Shown here: piece by piece, positions 25,702-35,847 of the stretch
How positions within the stretch are numbered: the stretch's first letter is position 1
Layout of the letters: each line of letters begins with the position of its first letter
NCBI GenBank assembly: GCA_029210745.1
Contig: JARGFI010000010.1
Coordinates: forward strand, 8,717 to 66,038
Source of the DNA: Desulfuromonadales bacterium
GTDB lineage: Bacteria > Desulfobacterota > Desulfuromonadia > Desulfuromonadales > JAHYIW01
DNA length: 57,322 nt
Reading direction: 5' to 3'
Notes under the pieces: generated by a model
Database searches by the model: none
Seen by the model: the letters and a program-made list of their open reading frames with translations, nothing else
Told to the model about the DNA's origin: nothing
Translations under genes and position numbers: made by a program

Positions 25702-25710
25702 GTACGCGCG

Positions 25711-25741
25711 AGAAACGGCCGCAATGGCCGTTTCTTTTTTT
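25711..25741 (+). terminator. Rho-independent terminator after rpmE
   Basis: AGAAACGGCC-GCAAT-GGCCGTTTCTTTTTTT: a 10-bp GC-rich stem with a 7-T tail. Confidence 0.93.
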
Positions 25742-25797
25742 CAGCACTCTCTCCCGGTCCGGGCTCAGGCCGGATCGGTCGCAAGCGACGGAATCCG

Positions 25798-26484
25798 ATG
25801 CGTGTTCAGCTGCTGACCCATACCCCCGATCCGGAACAGGTGGTTGCCGCCGCCGCACGGCTGTGTTATTCTGCCTCCTCCATCGATCAATTGCTCGCCA
25901 AAAGTCGCAACGACCGCGAAGTTCTGTTGCGCAAGATTCTTGAGCTCGGGCATCTTTCGGTTCTTGAACACGCGACGTTTTCCTTCGGGGCCGAAGGGAT
26001 CAGTCGTGCCTGCTCCCACCAGCTGGTTCGCCACCGAATTGCCTCATATTCCCAGCAGAGTCAGCGTTACGTTGCCCACCAGGAGCGCTTTGAGGCCGTC
26101 ACCCCGGAGACCATCACTGCCCGTCCAGAACTGGCGGAGCGTTATCACCGGTTGCTCGACGAGATACACACGGTTTACACGGAACTGCTGGCGGCCGATA
26201 TCCCGGCGGAGGATGCCCGTTTTGTGTTGCCAAACGCCGCTGCGACCAAGATCGTGATCAGCATGAATGGTCGCGAACTGCTGCATTTTTTCTCGCTGCG
26301 TTGTTGTCGCCGGGCACAATGGGAGATTCGTGCACTGGCGATTGAGATGTTGCGAGCGGTCCGTCCGGTCGCGCCGTTGCTTTTCGGCCAGGCGGGACCA
26401 GGTTGCTTGCGTGGTGCCTGTCCCGAAGGGACGATGACTTGCGGTGAAATCGGTGCCGTACGCCAGGAATTTTCGAAACTCTAA
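25798..26484 (+). CDS. thyX: Flavin-dependent thymidylate synthase ThyX
   Basis: A 228-residue protein that makes dTMP from dUMP with FAD, NADPH and methylene-THF. The defining ThyX motif RHRxxSxxxxSxR appears as [14 protein letters not shown] near residues 80-93. [12 protein letters not shown] upstream and [21 protein letters not shown] downstream are also typical. The ribosome site is weak. It stands between rpmE and prfA. Confidence 0.96.
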   Translation: MRVQLLTHTPDPEQVVAAAARLCYSASSIDQLLAKSRNDREVLLRKILELGHLSVLEHATFSFGAEGISRACSHQLVRHRIASYSQQSQRYVAHQERFEAVTPETITARPELAERYHRLLDEIHTVYTELLAADIPAEDARFVLPNAAATKIVISMNGRELLHFFSLRCCRRAQWEIRALAIEMLRAVRPVAPLLFGQAGPGCLRGACPEGTMTCGEIGAVRQEFSKL

Positions 26485-26516
26485 CATTTGCGCCATGCTG
26501 GTGCCCCTGTCTACCT

Positions 26517-27587
26517 ATGTTTACCAAACTGGAAGAAGTCGTTGATCGGTTCCGTGAAGTGGAGGGGCTGTTGTCTGATCCGACGGCGGTCGCCAATCAA
26601 CAGAAATTTCGCGAACTGACCAGGGAACACGCCAGTTTGGCGGAAATGGTCGAGGTCTACTCCCGTTACCGCAAGGTTTGTGCTGATATCGATGGCAACC
26701 GTGAACTGCTCAAAGAGAGCGACGCCGAGATGCGCGAGCTGGCGCAACTGGAGCTGCCGGGGCTGGAGGCACGCAAGGCGGAGCTTGAAGAACACCTCAA
26801 ATTGCTCCTTTTGCCGACCGACCCCAACGACGAAAAGAATATTATCCTCGAAATCCGGGCGGGCACCGGCGGTGAGGAAGCGGCCCTTTTTGCGGCGGAT
26901 CTGTTTCGCATGTATTCGCGTTACGCTGAGACCCGGCGCTGGAAAGTCGAAATCTTAAGTTCCTCCGAGGCCGACGCCGGTGGATACAAGGAAATGATCG
27001 CGATGATCAGCGGCGTGCGGGTCTACTCACGCCTGAAATACGAAAGTGGAACCCATCGGGTGCAGCGGGTTCCCGAGACCGAAACCCAGGGGCGCATTCA
27101 CACCTCTGCCTGTACCGTGGCGGTCTTGCCGGAAGTCGAAGATGTTGATATCGACATTGAAATGGCCGACTTGCGGATTGATGTTTTCCGCTCTTCCGGG
27201 TCGGGGGGACAGCACGTCAACAAGACCGAGTCGGCAATTCGGATTACCCATCTGCCGTCCGGGCTGGTGGTTAGTTGTCAGGATGGGAAGTCACAGCACA
27301 AAAACAAGGCGCAGGCGCTTAAAGTGCTGAAATCACGGCTCTTCGAGCAGATGCAGGCGGAGCAGGATGCTGCGACTGCGGCAGATCGCAAAAGTCAGGT
27401 CGGCAGTGGCGACCGCAGTGAACGCATCCGGACCTACAATTTCCCGCAGGGGCGATGTACCGATCATCGCATCGGTTTGACGCTCTACAAGCTTGACCAG
27501 ATCATGCAGGGCAGCCTTGATGAAGTACTCGATGCACTGGCGACACATTATCAGGCCGAAGCATTGAGTCGTCAGCAGGGGGAGTAG
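26517..27587 (+). CDS. prfA: Peptide chain release factor 1
   Basis: A 356-residue class I release factor. The catalytic GGQ lies in [21 protein letters not shown], and [13 protein letters not shown] precedes it. The C-terminus has [19 protein letters not shown]1 reads UAA/UAG. RF1 rather than RF2 is chosen because prmC follows immediately and no programmed frameshift is present. The stop is 2 bases before the prmC start. Confidence 0.97.
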   Translation: MFTKLEEVVDRFREVEGLLSDPTAVANQQKFRELTREHASLAEMVEVYSRYRKVCADIDGNRELLKESDAEMRELAQLELPGLEARKAELEEHLKLLLLPTDPNDEKNIILEIRAGTGGEEAALFAADLFRMYSRYAETRRWKVEILSSSEADAGGYKEMIAMISGVRVYSRLKYESGTHRVQRVPETETQGRIHTSACTVAVLPEVEDVDIDIEMADLRIDVFRSSGSGGQHVNKTESAIRITHLPSGLVVSCQDGKSQHKNKAQALKVLKSRLFEQMQAEQDAATAADRKSQVGSGDRSERIRTYNFPQGRCTDHRIGLTLYKLDQIMQGSLDEVLDALATHYQAEALSRQQGE

Positions 27588-27589
27588 GT

Positions 27590-28459
27590 TTGGTCGAGAC
27601 CTGGACACTGTTGAATCTGCTCAAATCGACCGCGAGCTATCTGGACGGGCGCGGCATTGTCGGGGGACGTCGCGACGCCGAACTTTTATTGGGACAGGTG
27701 CTGAAGCTTGATCGGGTTGGCCTCTATCTCAATTTTGAACGACCGGTAACGGTGGCGGAACTTGATACTTACCGGGAACTGGTGCGCCGCCGCGCGGCGC
27801 GCGAGCCACTACAGTATATCCTTGGTGAAACGGAGTTCTGGTCGTTACCGTTGCGGGTGTCCCCGGCGGTGCTGGTTCCGCGTAGCGACACCGAGGTGTT
27901 AGTGGAAGAAGCGCTGCAACGTTTGCCGGCCAGCGGGAACTGCCTTGATATCGGCACCGGCAGCGGCGCCATTGTGATTGCGCTTGCCCATGAATGTCCC
28001 GCAGCGGCCTTCACCGCAATCGATATTGATCCGGCGGCACTCGCAGTGGCGCGGGACAATGCGGAACGTCATGCGCTTGGCGGGCGAATTACCTTTGCCG
28101 AAGGGGATTTGTTTCAACTCGCAGCGGGATGCTTCGATCTGATCGTTTCCAATCCGCCCTATATCCGCTGTGGTGATCTGGCCGGTTTAATGCCGGAGGT
28201 ACGTGATTTTGAGCCCCGCCGGGCTCTCGACGGGGGCGAGGATGGTCTGGATGCGTATCGGGCACTGACCCGTCAGGCCCCTGCCCGGCTCAACTTTGGC
28301 GGCTGGCTGCTGGTCGAGATCGGGATTGATCAGGCCGCAGCAGTACGGGAACTGTTCACCGTCGCCGGTTTTACCGATATTTTTATGCGTGCTGATTATG
28401 CCGGGATTGACCGGGTCATAGGTGGCCGGGTGGGCAGTGATCGCGGTGCTGAAATTTGA
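27590..28459 (+). CDS. prmC: Peptide chain release factor N5-glutamine methyltransferase PrmC
   Basis: A 289-residue SAM methyltransferase. SAM motif I is CLDIGTGSGAIVIAL and the catalytic signature is VSNPPYI. It methylates the Gln of GGQ in the release factor made by the adjacent gene. The start is TTG 27590, with GGAG at 27581-27584 inside the prfA end. Length and gene order fit the family. Confidence 0.95.
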   Translation: MVETWTLLNLLKSTASYLDGRGIVGGRRDAELLLGQVLKLDRVGLYLNFERPVTVAELDTYRELVRRRAAREPLQYILGETEFWSLPLRVSPAVLVPRSDTEVLVEEALQRLPASGNCLDIGTGSGAIVIALAHECPAAAFTAIDIDPAALAVARDNAERHALGGRITFAEGDLFQLAAGCFDLIVSNPPYIRCGDLAGLMPEVRDFEPRRALDGGEDGLDAYRALTRQAPARLNFGGWLLVEIGIDQAAAVRELFTVAGFTDIFMRADYAGIDRVIGGRVGSDRGAEI

Positions 28460-28476
28460 GGATGTTGTCTTGACTA

Positions 28477-29733
28477 ATGGATAAAATAGTTATTCACGGC
28501 GGGCGGCCATTGACCGGAGAGGTGGCCATCAGCGGTGCAAAAAATTCTGCCTTGCCCCTGCTTTTCGCGACGTTGCTGGCCTCCGGCATCCATCGTCTGC
28601 GCAATGTGCCGCGGCTGCGCGATATCGATACCGTGGAGAAATTGCTGACCGGTTTCGGTGCCCGGATTGTCGCTGACCGGAACGGTCTGGAGATCGATGC
28701 CGGGGCGATTGAGAGCCTCGAAGCGCCGTACGAACTGGTACGGACGATGCGCGCCTCGGTGCTGGCGTTGGGCCCGTTGCTGGCCCGTTTCGGTCGCGCC
28801 CGGGTCAGTCTGCCGGGGGGGTGCGCCATCGGTGCCCGACCGATTAACCTGCATCTGAAGGGGCTGGAAATCCTCGGCGCGGAAATCACCCTTGATCATG
28901 GCTATGTCGAGGCCAAGGCGACGCAATTGCGCGGCGCACCGATCTATCTTGACATGCCGTCGGTGGGCGCGACAGAAAATCTGATGATGACGGCGACCCT
29001 CGCGCAGGGGGAAACGATCCTCGAAAATGCCGCGTGTGAGCCGGAGATTGTTGACCTGGCCAACGCACTGCGCGATATGGGCGCGGTGATCGAAGGGGAT
29101 GGCAGCGATAAAATTCACATTCAGGGGGTCGATGCCCTGGCACCCCTCGATTATCAGGTGATGCCCGACCGGATTGAGGCGGGAACATTTATGATTGCCG
29201 CAGCGATCACCGGGGGCAATATCCTGCTGCGCGGCTGTACCCTGGAGCATCAGGATGCGCTGGTCAGCAAGCTGCACCAGGCGGGGGTCGATGTCGAGCT
29301 GGTGGCAGAGGGCGTAAGGGTGCGCGGCCCGCAGCAGCTGCAGCCGGTCAATATCAAAACCTTGCCCCATCCCGGTTTTCCGACCGACATGCAGGCGCAA
29401 TTTATGGCACTGATGAGCCTGGCCGGGGGGACGAGCACGATTACCGAGACGGTGTTTGAAAATCGCTTCATGCACGTCTGCGAGCTGCAACGGATGGGGG
29501 CGAATATTTCCATCGATGGCCGCTGTGCGACGGTGCGCGGGGTGCGCGAACTGCTCGGTGCGCCGGTCATGGCGACCGATCTGCGCGCCAGCGCCAGTCT
29601 GATTCTGGCCGGGCTGGCGGCGGATAATACGACTGAAATTTCACGTGTCTATCACCTGGATCGTGGCTACGAACGGATTGAAGAAAAGTTGCAGGGGCTC
29701 GGTGCCGACATTCGCCGGGTCGCTGCGCAATAA
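28477..29733 (+). CDS. murA: UDP-N-acetylglucosamine 1-carboxyvinyltransferase MurA
   Basis: A 418-residue cytoplasmic enzyme of usual length for the first committed step of peptidoglycan synthesis. It starts [28 protein letters not shown]. The active-site cysteine lies in [33 protein letters not shown] and the C-terminal [13 protein letters not shown] complete the family pattern. It lies 17 bases after prmC and 11 before hisG. Confidence 0.97.
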   Translation: MDKIVIHGGRPLTGEVAISGAKNSALPLLFATLLASGIHRLRNVPRLRDIDTVEKLLTGFGARIVADRNGLEIDAGAIESLEAPYELVRTMRASVLALGPLLARFGRARVSLPGGCAIGARPINLHLKGLEILGAEITLDHGYVEAKATQLRGAPIYLDMPSVGATENLMMTATLAQGETILENAACEPEIVDLANALRDMGAVIEGDGSDKIHIQGVDALAPLDYQVMPDRIEAGTFMIAAAITGGNILLRGCTLEHQDALVSKLHQAGVDVELVAEGVRVRGPQQLQPVNIKTLPHPGFPTDMQAQFMALMSLAGGTSTITETVFENRFMHVCELQRMGANISIDGRCATVRGVRELLGAPVMATDLRASASLILAGLAADNTTEISRVYHLDRGYERIEEKLQGLGADIRRVAAQ

Positions 29734-29744
29734 AAGGTTGAAAA

Positions 29745-30407
29745 ATGAGTGATTACATTACGTTTGCTCTGCCGAAGGGGCGGATCATGCGCGACACGAT
29801 GGAGATGCTGGCAAAGATCGGCGTCACCTGTCCCGAGTTCAATGAGGAAAGTCGCAAGCTGGTCTTTGAAAACAGCGTCGACAAATATCGTTTCATCGCG
29901 GTGCGCGCGACCGACGTGCCGACCTATGTAGAATATGGCTGCGCCGATGTCGGCGTGGTTGGCAAAGACACCCTGCTGGAGCAGGGGAAAGATCTCTACG
30001 AGCCGCTCGATCTTAAATTCGGTTACTGCCGGTTGGTCGTTGCCGAACCGGCGGAACTGCGCAAGGGGGACGACCCGGCCAACTGGTCGAATATTCGTGT
30101 CGCGACCAAATATCCGCATATTACCGAACGCTACTTTGCCGCCAAAGGGGTGCAGGTTGAGCTGATCAAACTCTACGGCTCAATTGAACTGGCGCCGCTG
30201 GTCGGTCTGGCGGAACGGATTGTCGATCTGGTCTCGACCGGGGTGACGTTGCGCGAAAACGGCATGGTCGAGGTTGAGACGATTGCCGAGATCACCACCC
30301 GCCTGATCGTCAACCGTGCCAGTCTCAAAACCAAACATCGCCGGGTGCTCGGAATTATCGAAGGGCTTGAAAGAGTCGTTGGCAACGAAACCCGCATTTC
30401 CGTTTAA
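29745..30407 (+). CDS. hisG: ATP phosphoribosyltransferase, short form HisG
   Basis: A 220-residue protein that makes phosphoribosyl-ATP, the first step of histidine synthesis. ITFALPKGRIMRDTMEML, ADVGVVGKDTLLE and DLVSTGVTLRENGM are HisG marks. The length matches the short HisG(S) form, which needs the HisZ regulatory subunit; hisZ is not in this window. The murA-hisG-hisD order is the arrangement I recall for Geobacter-type genomes. Confidence 0.95.
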   Translation: MSDYITFALPKGRIMRDTMEMLAKIGVTCPEFNEESRKLVFENSVDKYRFIAVRATDVPTYVEYGCADVGVVGKDTLLEQGKDLYEPLDLKFGYCRLVVAEPAELRKGDDPANWSNIRVATKYPHITERYFAAKGVQVELIKLYGSIELAPLVGLAERIVDLVSTGVTLRENGMVEVETIAEITTRLIVNRASLKTKHRRVLGIIEGLERVVGNETRISV

Positions 30408-30431
30408 TCCCTTGGCGAGGAGGCGAAAAAG

Positions 30432-31724
30432 ATGATGCGCATTCTCAATTTCAGTGATGATGATTTCGCGCCCACCTTTGCAATCATTGAGGCGCGAGGC
30501 GCAACTGCGCCGACGGGTGTCGAAGAAACGGTCAAGGCGATCATCGCCGATGTGCGGCAGCGTGGCGACGCAGCGGTGTTTGAGCTGACCACCAGGTTTG
30601 ATCGGTTAACAGTAACCGCCGCCACCGTCGAAGTGACCGCCGCCGAGATCGAACACGCTTGTGCACGGCTTGAGCCGCAGGCCTATGCCGATCTGGAACT
30701 GGCCGCCGCGCGGATCGGTGCCTACCATCGCAAACAGAAGCAGGAAACCTGGCTCTCGACTGACGAAGAGGATGTGTTGGTCGGTCAACTGGTGCGCCCC
30801 CTCGACCGGGTCGGCATCTACGTCCCCGGCGGGAAAGCCACCTATCCCTCCTCGGTGTTGATGAATGCCGTTCCGGCCAAGGTCGCCGGGGTGGGCGAAG
30901 TGATCATGGTGGTCCCGATGCCGGACGGCAAAGTTGATCCCCATGTGCTGGCGGCAGCGCGGATTGCTGGCGTCGATCGCATCTTCAAGATCGGTGGAGC
31001 GCAGGCCATCGCGGCGCTGGCCTACGGCACGGCGACAATCCCCCGGGTCGATAAGATCACCGGGCCGGGGAATATTTATGTCGCCACCGCCAAACAACTG
31101 GTTTTCGGGCAGGTCGATATCGACATGATCGCCGGCCCGAGCGAAATTCTGGTGATTAACGACGGCAGCGGCAATCCGGCGCATATTGCCGCCGATCTGT
31201 TGTCACAGGCGGAGCATGATGAGCTCGCTTCTTCGATTCTGATCACCACCGATACCGCGCTGGCAAGTGCGGTACAACAGGAGGTCGACGTTCAACTCCG
31301 CGAATTGTCCCGCGAGGCGATCGCCCGCCAGTCGATCGACAATTACGGGGCGATCATCATCGCGCGGGATCTGGCCGAGGCGGTTGATTTTTCCAATCGG
31401 CTGGCACCGGAACATCTTGAACTGGCGGTCGCCGATCCCTTTGGGCTGCTCCCCCGGATCCGTCATGCCGGGGCGATTTTTATGGGCCACTATACCCCAG
31501 AAGCCGCTGGTGATTATCTCGCCGGACCGAATCACACCTTGCCGACCGGTGGCACCGCGCGCTTCTTTTCGCCGCTGTCCCTCGATGATTTCGTCAAGAA
31601 GTCGAGTATCGTTTCGTTCAGTCAGGCCGGGTTGCAGCGGCTCGGCGAATCGATCGTCCGCATCGCCGCGCTTGAAGGGCTGGAAGCGCACGGCAAGTCG
31701 GTGTCGATCCGGTTGAAACAGTAA
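30432..31724 (+). CDS. hisD: Histidinol dehydrogenase HisD
   Basis: A 430-residue NAD-dependent zinc enzyme performing the last two oxidations to histidine. DRVGIYVPGGKATYPSSVLM, VDKITGPGNIYVATAKQLVFG and MIAGPSEILVI...LLSQAEHD are conserved. GGCGAGGAGGCG lies before paired ATGs at 30432 and 30435. It is followed by a half repeat where hisC would often stand. Confidence 0.97.
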   Translation: MMRILNFSDDDFAPTFAIIEARGATAPTGVEETVKAIIADVRQRGDAAVFELTTRFDRLTVTAATVEVTAAEIEHACARLEPQAYADLELAAARIGAYHRKQKQETWLSTDEEDVLVGQLVRPLDRVGIYVPGGKATYPSSVLMNAVPAKVAGVGEVIMVVPMPDGKVDPHVLAAARIAGVDRIFKIGGAQAIAALAYGTATIPRVDKITGPGNIYVATAKQLVFGQVDIDMIAGPSEILVINDGSGNPAHIAADLLSQAEHDELASSILITTDTALASAVQQEVDVQLRELSREAIARQSIDNYGAIIIARDLAEAVDFSNRLAPEHLELAVADPFGLLPRIRHAGAIFMGHYTPEAAGDYLAGPNHTLPTGGTARFFSPLSLDDFVKKSSIVSFSQAGLQRLGESIVRIAALEGLEAHGKSVSIRLKQ

Positions 31725-31729
31725 TGTTC

Positions 31730-31760
31730 CCACCACGAAGGACACGGAGGGCACGCAGAG
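31730..31760. repeat. CACCACGAAG-type repeat, left-half copy F
   Basis: CCACCACGAAGGACACGGAG and on matches the left arm of the complete elements. No right arm is recognisable before hisB. It sits in the hisD-hisB gap of 116 bases. Confidence 0.7.
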
Positions 31761-31840
31761 ATGAATACCTGTGGTGTTCATCGTACGCTCTGGTGGCGAA
31801 GCACTTTGTCTGATCTTGAGGACGTTATGCGGAGGTTCTG

Positions 31841-32431
31841 ATGGCACGCAGCGCTGAAGTTACTCGCGAAACGAAAGAAACCAATATCAGTATCGGGTTG
31901 AAACTGGACGGTTCCGGTTTGCATCATATCGAGACCCCGGTGCATTTTTTCAATCACATGCTTGCGGCGCTGGCACGGCATGGCTTCTTTGATCTGTCGG
32001 TCAAGGCGAGCGGGGATGTCGAAATCGATGCCCATCACACCGTCGAAGATCTCGGCATCGTCCTCGGCGAGGCGTTCAAACAGGCGCTCGGCGACAAAAC
32101 CGGGGTGAAGCGTTTCGGTCGGGCAACGCTGCCGATGCATGAGGCGCTGGCCTCCGTCATTATCGATTTTTCGGGGCGTCCGTTTCTGGTCTTTAACGTT
32201 GATCTTCCCAAGGCCAAGGTTGGCGAGTTTGACACCGAACTGGTCGAGGAATTTTTTGTTGCGTTCTGCAATCACTCCGGGGCGAACATTCACGTCAATC
32301 TGGCTTACGGTGACAACCTGCACCACATCATCGAGGGGATTTTCAAGGCGTTTGGCCGGGCTCTCGACGAGGCGACCAGCATCGACCCGCGAATTAGCGG
32401 AGTATTGTCAACCAAGGGTAAGCTGGAATAG
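31841..32431 (+). CDS. hisB: Imidazoleglycerol-phosphate dehydratase HisB
   Basis: A 196-residue monofunctional dehydratase (no phosphatase domain). It has the manganese-binding His motifs [11 protein letters not shown] and [16 protein letters not shown] and the opening [21 protein letters not shown] 31841 follows GCGGAGG. It catalyses the step from IGP to imidazole-acetol phosphate, the substrate of the missing HisC. Confidence 0.97.
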   Translation: MARSAEVTRETKETNISIGLKLDGSGLHHIETPVHFFNHMLAALARHGFFDLSVKASGDVEIDAHHTVEDLGIVLGEAFKQALGDKTGVKRFGRATLPMHEALASVIIDFSGRPFLVFNVDLPKAKVGEFDTELVEEFFVAFCNHSGANIHVNLAYGDNLHHIIEGIFKAFGRALDEATSIDPRISGVLSTKGKLE

Positions 32432-32446
32432 GCTTCAGGACGGATC

Positions 32447-33070
32447 ATGATCACGATTATTGATTACGAAATGGGGAACCTGCGCAGCGTCGCCAAGGCG
32501 TTCGAGAAACTGGGCTGCGCCGTACGCGTCAGTGCTGATCCCGCCGCTATCGCGACCGCCGACAAGGTGGTGCTCCCCGGCGTCGGGGCGTTTCGCGACT
32601 GCATTCATAATCTGCGCGCCGGTGGGTTCGTCGCTCCGCTGCTGACACATGTTGCCGCGGGGAAGCCGTTGCTCGGTATCTGTGTCGGCATGCAGATGCT
32701 TTTTGATGCAAGCGAGGAATTCGGCTGCCATCAGGGACTGGGCCTGATCCCCGGCAAGGTGGTGCGTTTCCCGGCGCGGATGGTGGAAAACGGCGAACGG
32801 CTCAAAGTGCCACAGATGGGATGGAATAATATTCAGCTCCGCCGCCCGTCCCCCCTGTTCCATGGGGTTGACGATGGCAGTTTCGTCTATTTTGTGCATT
32901 CCTATTATTGCGCGGCGGAAAACCCCGAGGATGTCGCCGCCAGTTGTCGTTACGGCGCCATCGATTTCTGCGCCTCGCTGTGGCGCGATAATATCATGGC
33001 GACCCAGTTTCATCCTGAAAAGAGCCAGACGGTTGGACTGAAAATTTTTCAGAATTTCGGAGAATTATAA
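32447..33070 (+). CDS. hisH: Imidazole glycerol phosphate synthase glutaminase subunit HisH
   Basis: A 207-residue class I glutaminase. The nucleophile Cys is in LLGICVGMQMLF, the catalytic His/Glu pair is in ATQFHPEKSQ, and the start is ITIIDYEMGNLRSV. It supplies ammonia to HisF, which is encoded three genes on. The stop directly abuts the hisA GTG. Confidence 0.97.
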   Translation: MITIIDYEMGNLRSVAKAFEKLGCAVRVSADPAAIATADKVVLPGVGAFRDCIHNLRAGGFVAPLLTHVAAGKPLLGICVGMQMLFDASEEFGCHQGLGLIPGKVVRFPARMVENGERLKVPQMGWNNIQLRRPSPLFHGVDDGSFVYFVHSYYCAAENPEDVAASCRYGAIDFCASLWRDNIMATQFHPEKSQTVGLKIFQNFGEL

Positions 33071-33805
33071 GTGATTATTTTACCCGCGATCGATCTCAAG
33101 GGAGGGCGCTGCGTCCGCCTGGAGCAGGGGCTGATGGATAAAGATACCGTCTACCACGATGACCCGGCGGCTCAGGCGCGTATCTGGCAGGAGCAAGGGG
33201 GGGAGCTGCTCCATATCGTCGATCTCGACGGGGCGTTCGCCGGGGTGCCGAAGAACAAGGCGGCGATCGAAGCGATTGTCAAAGCGATCGATATTCCGGC
33301 TGAACTCGGCGGCGGAATTCGCGACATGGCGACGATTGAGGCGTACCTCGAACTCGGCATCGAGCGGGTCATTCTCGGCACCATCGCCAAGGAAAACCCG
33401 GCACTGGTCGCAGCGGCCTGCCGCGAGTTTCCCGGTCGGATCGTGATCGGCATCGATGCCAGAGACGGTCTGGTGGCGGTGCGCGGCTGGGCCGACGTCA
33501 CTACCAAACGGGCGCCCGACATGGCCAGGGAGATGGAAGGGTTCGGCGTTGAGGCAATCATCTACACCGACATTGCCCGTGACGGCATGATGCAGGGACC
33601 GAATATCGCGGCGACCCAGGCATTGGCCGAAGCGATCAACATCCCGGTCATCGCCTCCGGCGGGCTGTCGAGCCTTGACGATATACGCCGCCTGATGGCG
33701 ATCGAATCGTCCGGCGTCAGCGGGGTGATTGCCGGCAAGGCGATTTATTCCGGGGCGATCGATCTGCGCGAAGCCGTGGCGTTAACCAAAGGCGACGCTG
33801 GGTAG
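33071..33805 (+). CDS. hisA: ProFAR isomerase HisA
   Basis: A 244-residue (beta-alpha)8 barrel. [20 protein letters not shown] carries the first catalytic Asp, and [21 protein letters not shown] carries the second. [11 protein letters not shown] and [12 protein letters not shown] are phosphate-binding loops. The start is GTG 33071, immediately after the hisH stop, so translation is coupled. Confidence 0.97.
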   Translation: MIILPAIDLKGGRCVRLEQGLMDKDTVYHDDPAAQARIWQEQGGELLHIVDLDGAFAGVPKNKAAIEAIVKAIDIPAELGGGIRDMATIEAYLELGIERVILGTIAKENPALVAAACREFPGRIVIGIDARDGLVAVRGWADVTTKRAPDMAREMEGFGVEAIIYTDIARDGMMQGPNIAATQALAEAINIPVIASGGLSSLDDIRRLMAIESSGVSGVIAGKAIYSGAIDLREAVALTKGDAG

Positions 33806-33853
33806 ATATTGCCTGGGTGCGTGACTGTTTTATTCTGGCTCAACAACACTGTT

Positions 33854-33882
33854 AGTGATACAATAGTGATACTTTTATTGTA
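33854..33882. promoter_or_regulatory. Candidate operator/promoter of the toxin-antitoxin pair
   Basis: The direct repeat AGTGATAC at 33854-33861 and 33865-33872 overlaps an inverted repeat, TACAATA (33859-33865) with TATTGTA (33876-33882). TACAAT could serve as the -10. Self-repression through such a site is usual for PHD/YefM-type antitoxins. Confidence 0.55.
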
Positions 33883-33895
33883 AAGGGAGCCGCAG

Positions 33896-34153
33896 ATGAA
33901 AGTTGAATTGGTCACCAACCTGAAACGACAGGCAACCAGGATTCTCGCCGACCTGCATGACACCAAGGAGCCGGTGCTGATCACCGAACATGGGCGGCCC
34001 TCGGCCTATCTGGTCGATGTGGCTGATTTTGAGCTGATGCAGCGGCGCATGCAGATTCTGGAGGGGATCGCCAAAGGGGAACGCGCGATTCTCGACGGGC
34101 GTGTCGTCAGTGAAGGCGATGCTCTTGAGAAAATGTATAAATGGCTCGATTAG
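33896..34153 (+). CDS. PHD/YefM-type antitoxin
   Basis: An 85-residue protein beginning VELVTNLKRQATRILADLHDTKEPVLITEHGRPSAYLVDVADFE, the Phd/YefM fold that binds DNA and whose C-terminal tail neutralises the toxin. AAAGGGAG precedes ATG 33896. It overlaps the toxin gene by 13 bases. It is inserted between hisA and hisF and is probably self-regulated by the upstream repeats. Confidence 0.87.
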   Translation: MKVELVTNLKRQATRILADLHDTKEPVLITEHGRPSAYLVDVADFELMQRRMQILEGIAKGERAILDGRVVSEGDALEKMYKWLD

Positions 34154-34461
34154 TTTGGACCGAACCGGCGCTGGCCGACCTGGAAGAGATCGCCGAATAC
34201 ATCGCGCTGAGCAACCTGCCGGCGGCGAAAAAACTGGTTCGATCTGTTTTTGCGAAAGGCTCCCGGCTGAAAGAACATCCCGCGTCCGGGCGTATTCCCG
34301 AAGAACTGGCGGGAATGAATTATCGCGAGGTTGTGGTGCCGCCCTGTCGCATCTATTACCGGATCGATGATGGGCAGGTATTTATTCTCCATGTCATGCG
34401 CCAGGAACAGGATCTGCGGAAATTCCTCCTTAAGAGCGAGCCTGACGACAACGAGTTGTAG
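34141..34461 (+). CDS. ParE/RelE-superfamily toxin
   Basis: A 106-residue protein. It begins RLVWTEPALADLEEIAEYIA, the ParE opening helix pair, and has SGRIPEELAGMNYREVVVPPCRIYYRIDDGQVFILHVMRQEQDL in the core, including the RIYYRI strand. Members poison gyrase (ParE) or cut mRNA on the ribosome (RelE). The opening favours ParE, but the target cannot be told from sequence. It is translated by overlap with the antitoxin. Confidence 0.86.
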   Translation: MARLVWTEPALADLEEIAEYIALSNLPAAKKLVRSVFAKGSRLKEHPASGRIPEELAGMNYREVVVPPCRIYYRIDDGQVFILHVMRQEQDLRKFLLKSEPDDNEL

Positions 34462-34581
34462 CTGGGGATTTATGTCCGCGCCTGCTTGGATTGATTGCTT
34501 CTTTAAAACGGTCTCGCCCCGGATGTTAGACAGATAAAACTTCCTATATGACTCTGTGGTGAACCAAAAGGGTTGATAGTT

Positions 34582-35367
34582 ATGCTGACCAAACGAATTA
34601 TCCCCTGCCTTGACGTCAAGGACGGCCGCGTCGTCAAGGGGGTCAATTTTGTCGGCCTGCGCGACGCCGGTGACCCGGTCGAGGCCGCTGAGGCGTATTG
34701 CGCCCAGGGGGCTGACGAGCTGACCTTTCTGGACATCACCGCCTCCAGTGACAAGCGCAGCATCATCCTCGACGTGGTGGCCCGGACGGCTGAGCGCGTT
34801 TTCATGCCGTTGACCGTCGGCGGCGGGGTACGCGAGATCGCCGATATCCGCAACCTGCTCAACGCCGGAGCGGACAAGGTGTCGATCAATACGGCGGCAG
34901 TGCAGCGTCCCGAATTCGTCCGCGAGGCCGCCGAACGCTTTGGCTCCCAATGTATCGTGGTGGCCATCGATGCGCGCCGGGTGGAAAACTCCGCGCCGCA
35001 AGCCTGGGAGGTGTATACCCATGGCGGTCGTAACGCCACCGGGATCGATGTGCTTGAGTGGGCAACGCGGATGGAGCGCTACGGCTGTGGCGAGATTCTG
35101 CTGACGTCGATGGATTGCGATGGAACCAGGGATGGTTATGATATCCTGCTGACCCGCGCGGTCAGCGATGCGGTTGAAATCCCGGTAATCGCTTCGGGGG
35201 GAGTTGGCAATCTGGAGCATATTCGTGAAGGGTTGGTCGAGGGGGGCGCGAGTGCCGCCCTGGCGGCGAGCATCTTTCATTTTCGTGAATATACGATCGG
35301 TGAATGTAAGGAATATCTGCTCCAGCACGGTGTCGCGGCCCGCCCGGTTGTGAGTGAAACGAAATGA
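34582..35367 (+). CDS. hisF: Imidazole glycerol phosphate synthase cyclase subunit HisF
   Basis: A 261-residue barrel with the canonical start [20 protein letters not shown] (ATG 34582; an in-frame TTG at 34573 is not needed). It has the catalytic Asp in IPCLD and in [15 protein letters not shown], and [11 protein letters not shown]. It works with HisH, from which the toxin-antitoxin insertion now separates it along with hisA. AAAAGGG is spaced about 9 bases. Confidence 0.97.
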   Translation: MLTKRIIPCLDVKDGRVVKGVNFVGLRDAGDPVEAAEAYCAQGADELTFLDITASSDKRSIILDVVARTAERVFMPLTVGGGVREIADIRNLLNAGADKVSINTAAVQRPEFVREAAERFGSQCIVVAIDARRVENSAPQAWEVYTHGGRNATGIDVLEWATRMERYGCGEILLTSMDCDGTRDGYDILLTRAVSDAVEIPVIASGGVGNLEHIREGLVEGGASAALAASIFHFREYTIGECKEYLLQHGVAARPVVSETK

Positions 35368-35380
35368 ACGGAAGCATGTC

Positions 35381-35716
35381 ATGAGTGATGAACAGAGTCG
35401 AGAAGATATCCTCGCCGCGCTATACGCGGTGATTCAGCAGCGCAAGGCGGCGGCAAGCGATGATTCCTACGTCGCCTCGTTGTATGCCCGGGGACTCGAT
35501 AAAATTCTCAGTAAAATTGGTGAAGAAGCCACCGAGGTTGCGATTGCCGGGAAGGGCGGCGAACGCGGCGAAGTGGTTTACGAAATGGCGGACCTGTTTT
35601 TTCATTGCCTGGTGCTGCTGGGCTACTACGATCTGCCGCCGGAAACGGTGTGTGATGAGTTACGCCGCCGCTTTGGTCTCTCCGGAATCGCCGAAAAGGG
35701 TGCGCGAAAAAAATAG
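35381..35716 (+). CDS. hisE: Phosphoribosyl-ATP pyrophosphatase HisE
   Basis: A 111-residue stand-alone HisE. SYVASLYARGLDKILSKIGEEATEVAIAGK contains the Glu-rich metal site, and YEMADLFFHCLVLL is the second helix. It removes pyrophosphate from PR-ATP. The cyclohydrolase half (HisI) is not fused and is not in the window. ATG 35381 is chosen over an in-frame upstream start. Confidence 0.96.
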   Translation: MSDEQSREDILAALYAVIQQRKAAASDDSYVASLYARGLDKILSKIGEEATEVAIAGKGGERGEVVYEMADLFFHCLVLLGYYDLPPETVCDELRRRFGLSGIAEKGARKK

Positions 35717-35762
35717 TTTGTGTTCATTTGGCACTCTCTTTATAATTTTCTGTTCAGTTGAA

Positions 35763-35790
35763 AAGGGCGCCGGTCATCGGTCGCCCTCTT
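35763..35790 (+). terminator. Possible terminator hairpin after hisE
   Basis: AAAGGGCG and CGCCCTCTT bracket CCGGTCATCGG, giving a GC-rich imperfect stem. The T-run is weak, so termination may be partial. Confidence 0.4.
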
Positions 35791-35847
35791 CGTGTTGATG
35801 GTATTGAAAAGAGCGATCTCATGTTCACATGATTGAAGGAGGAAGAC

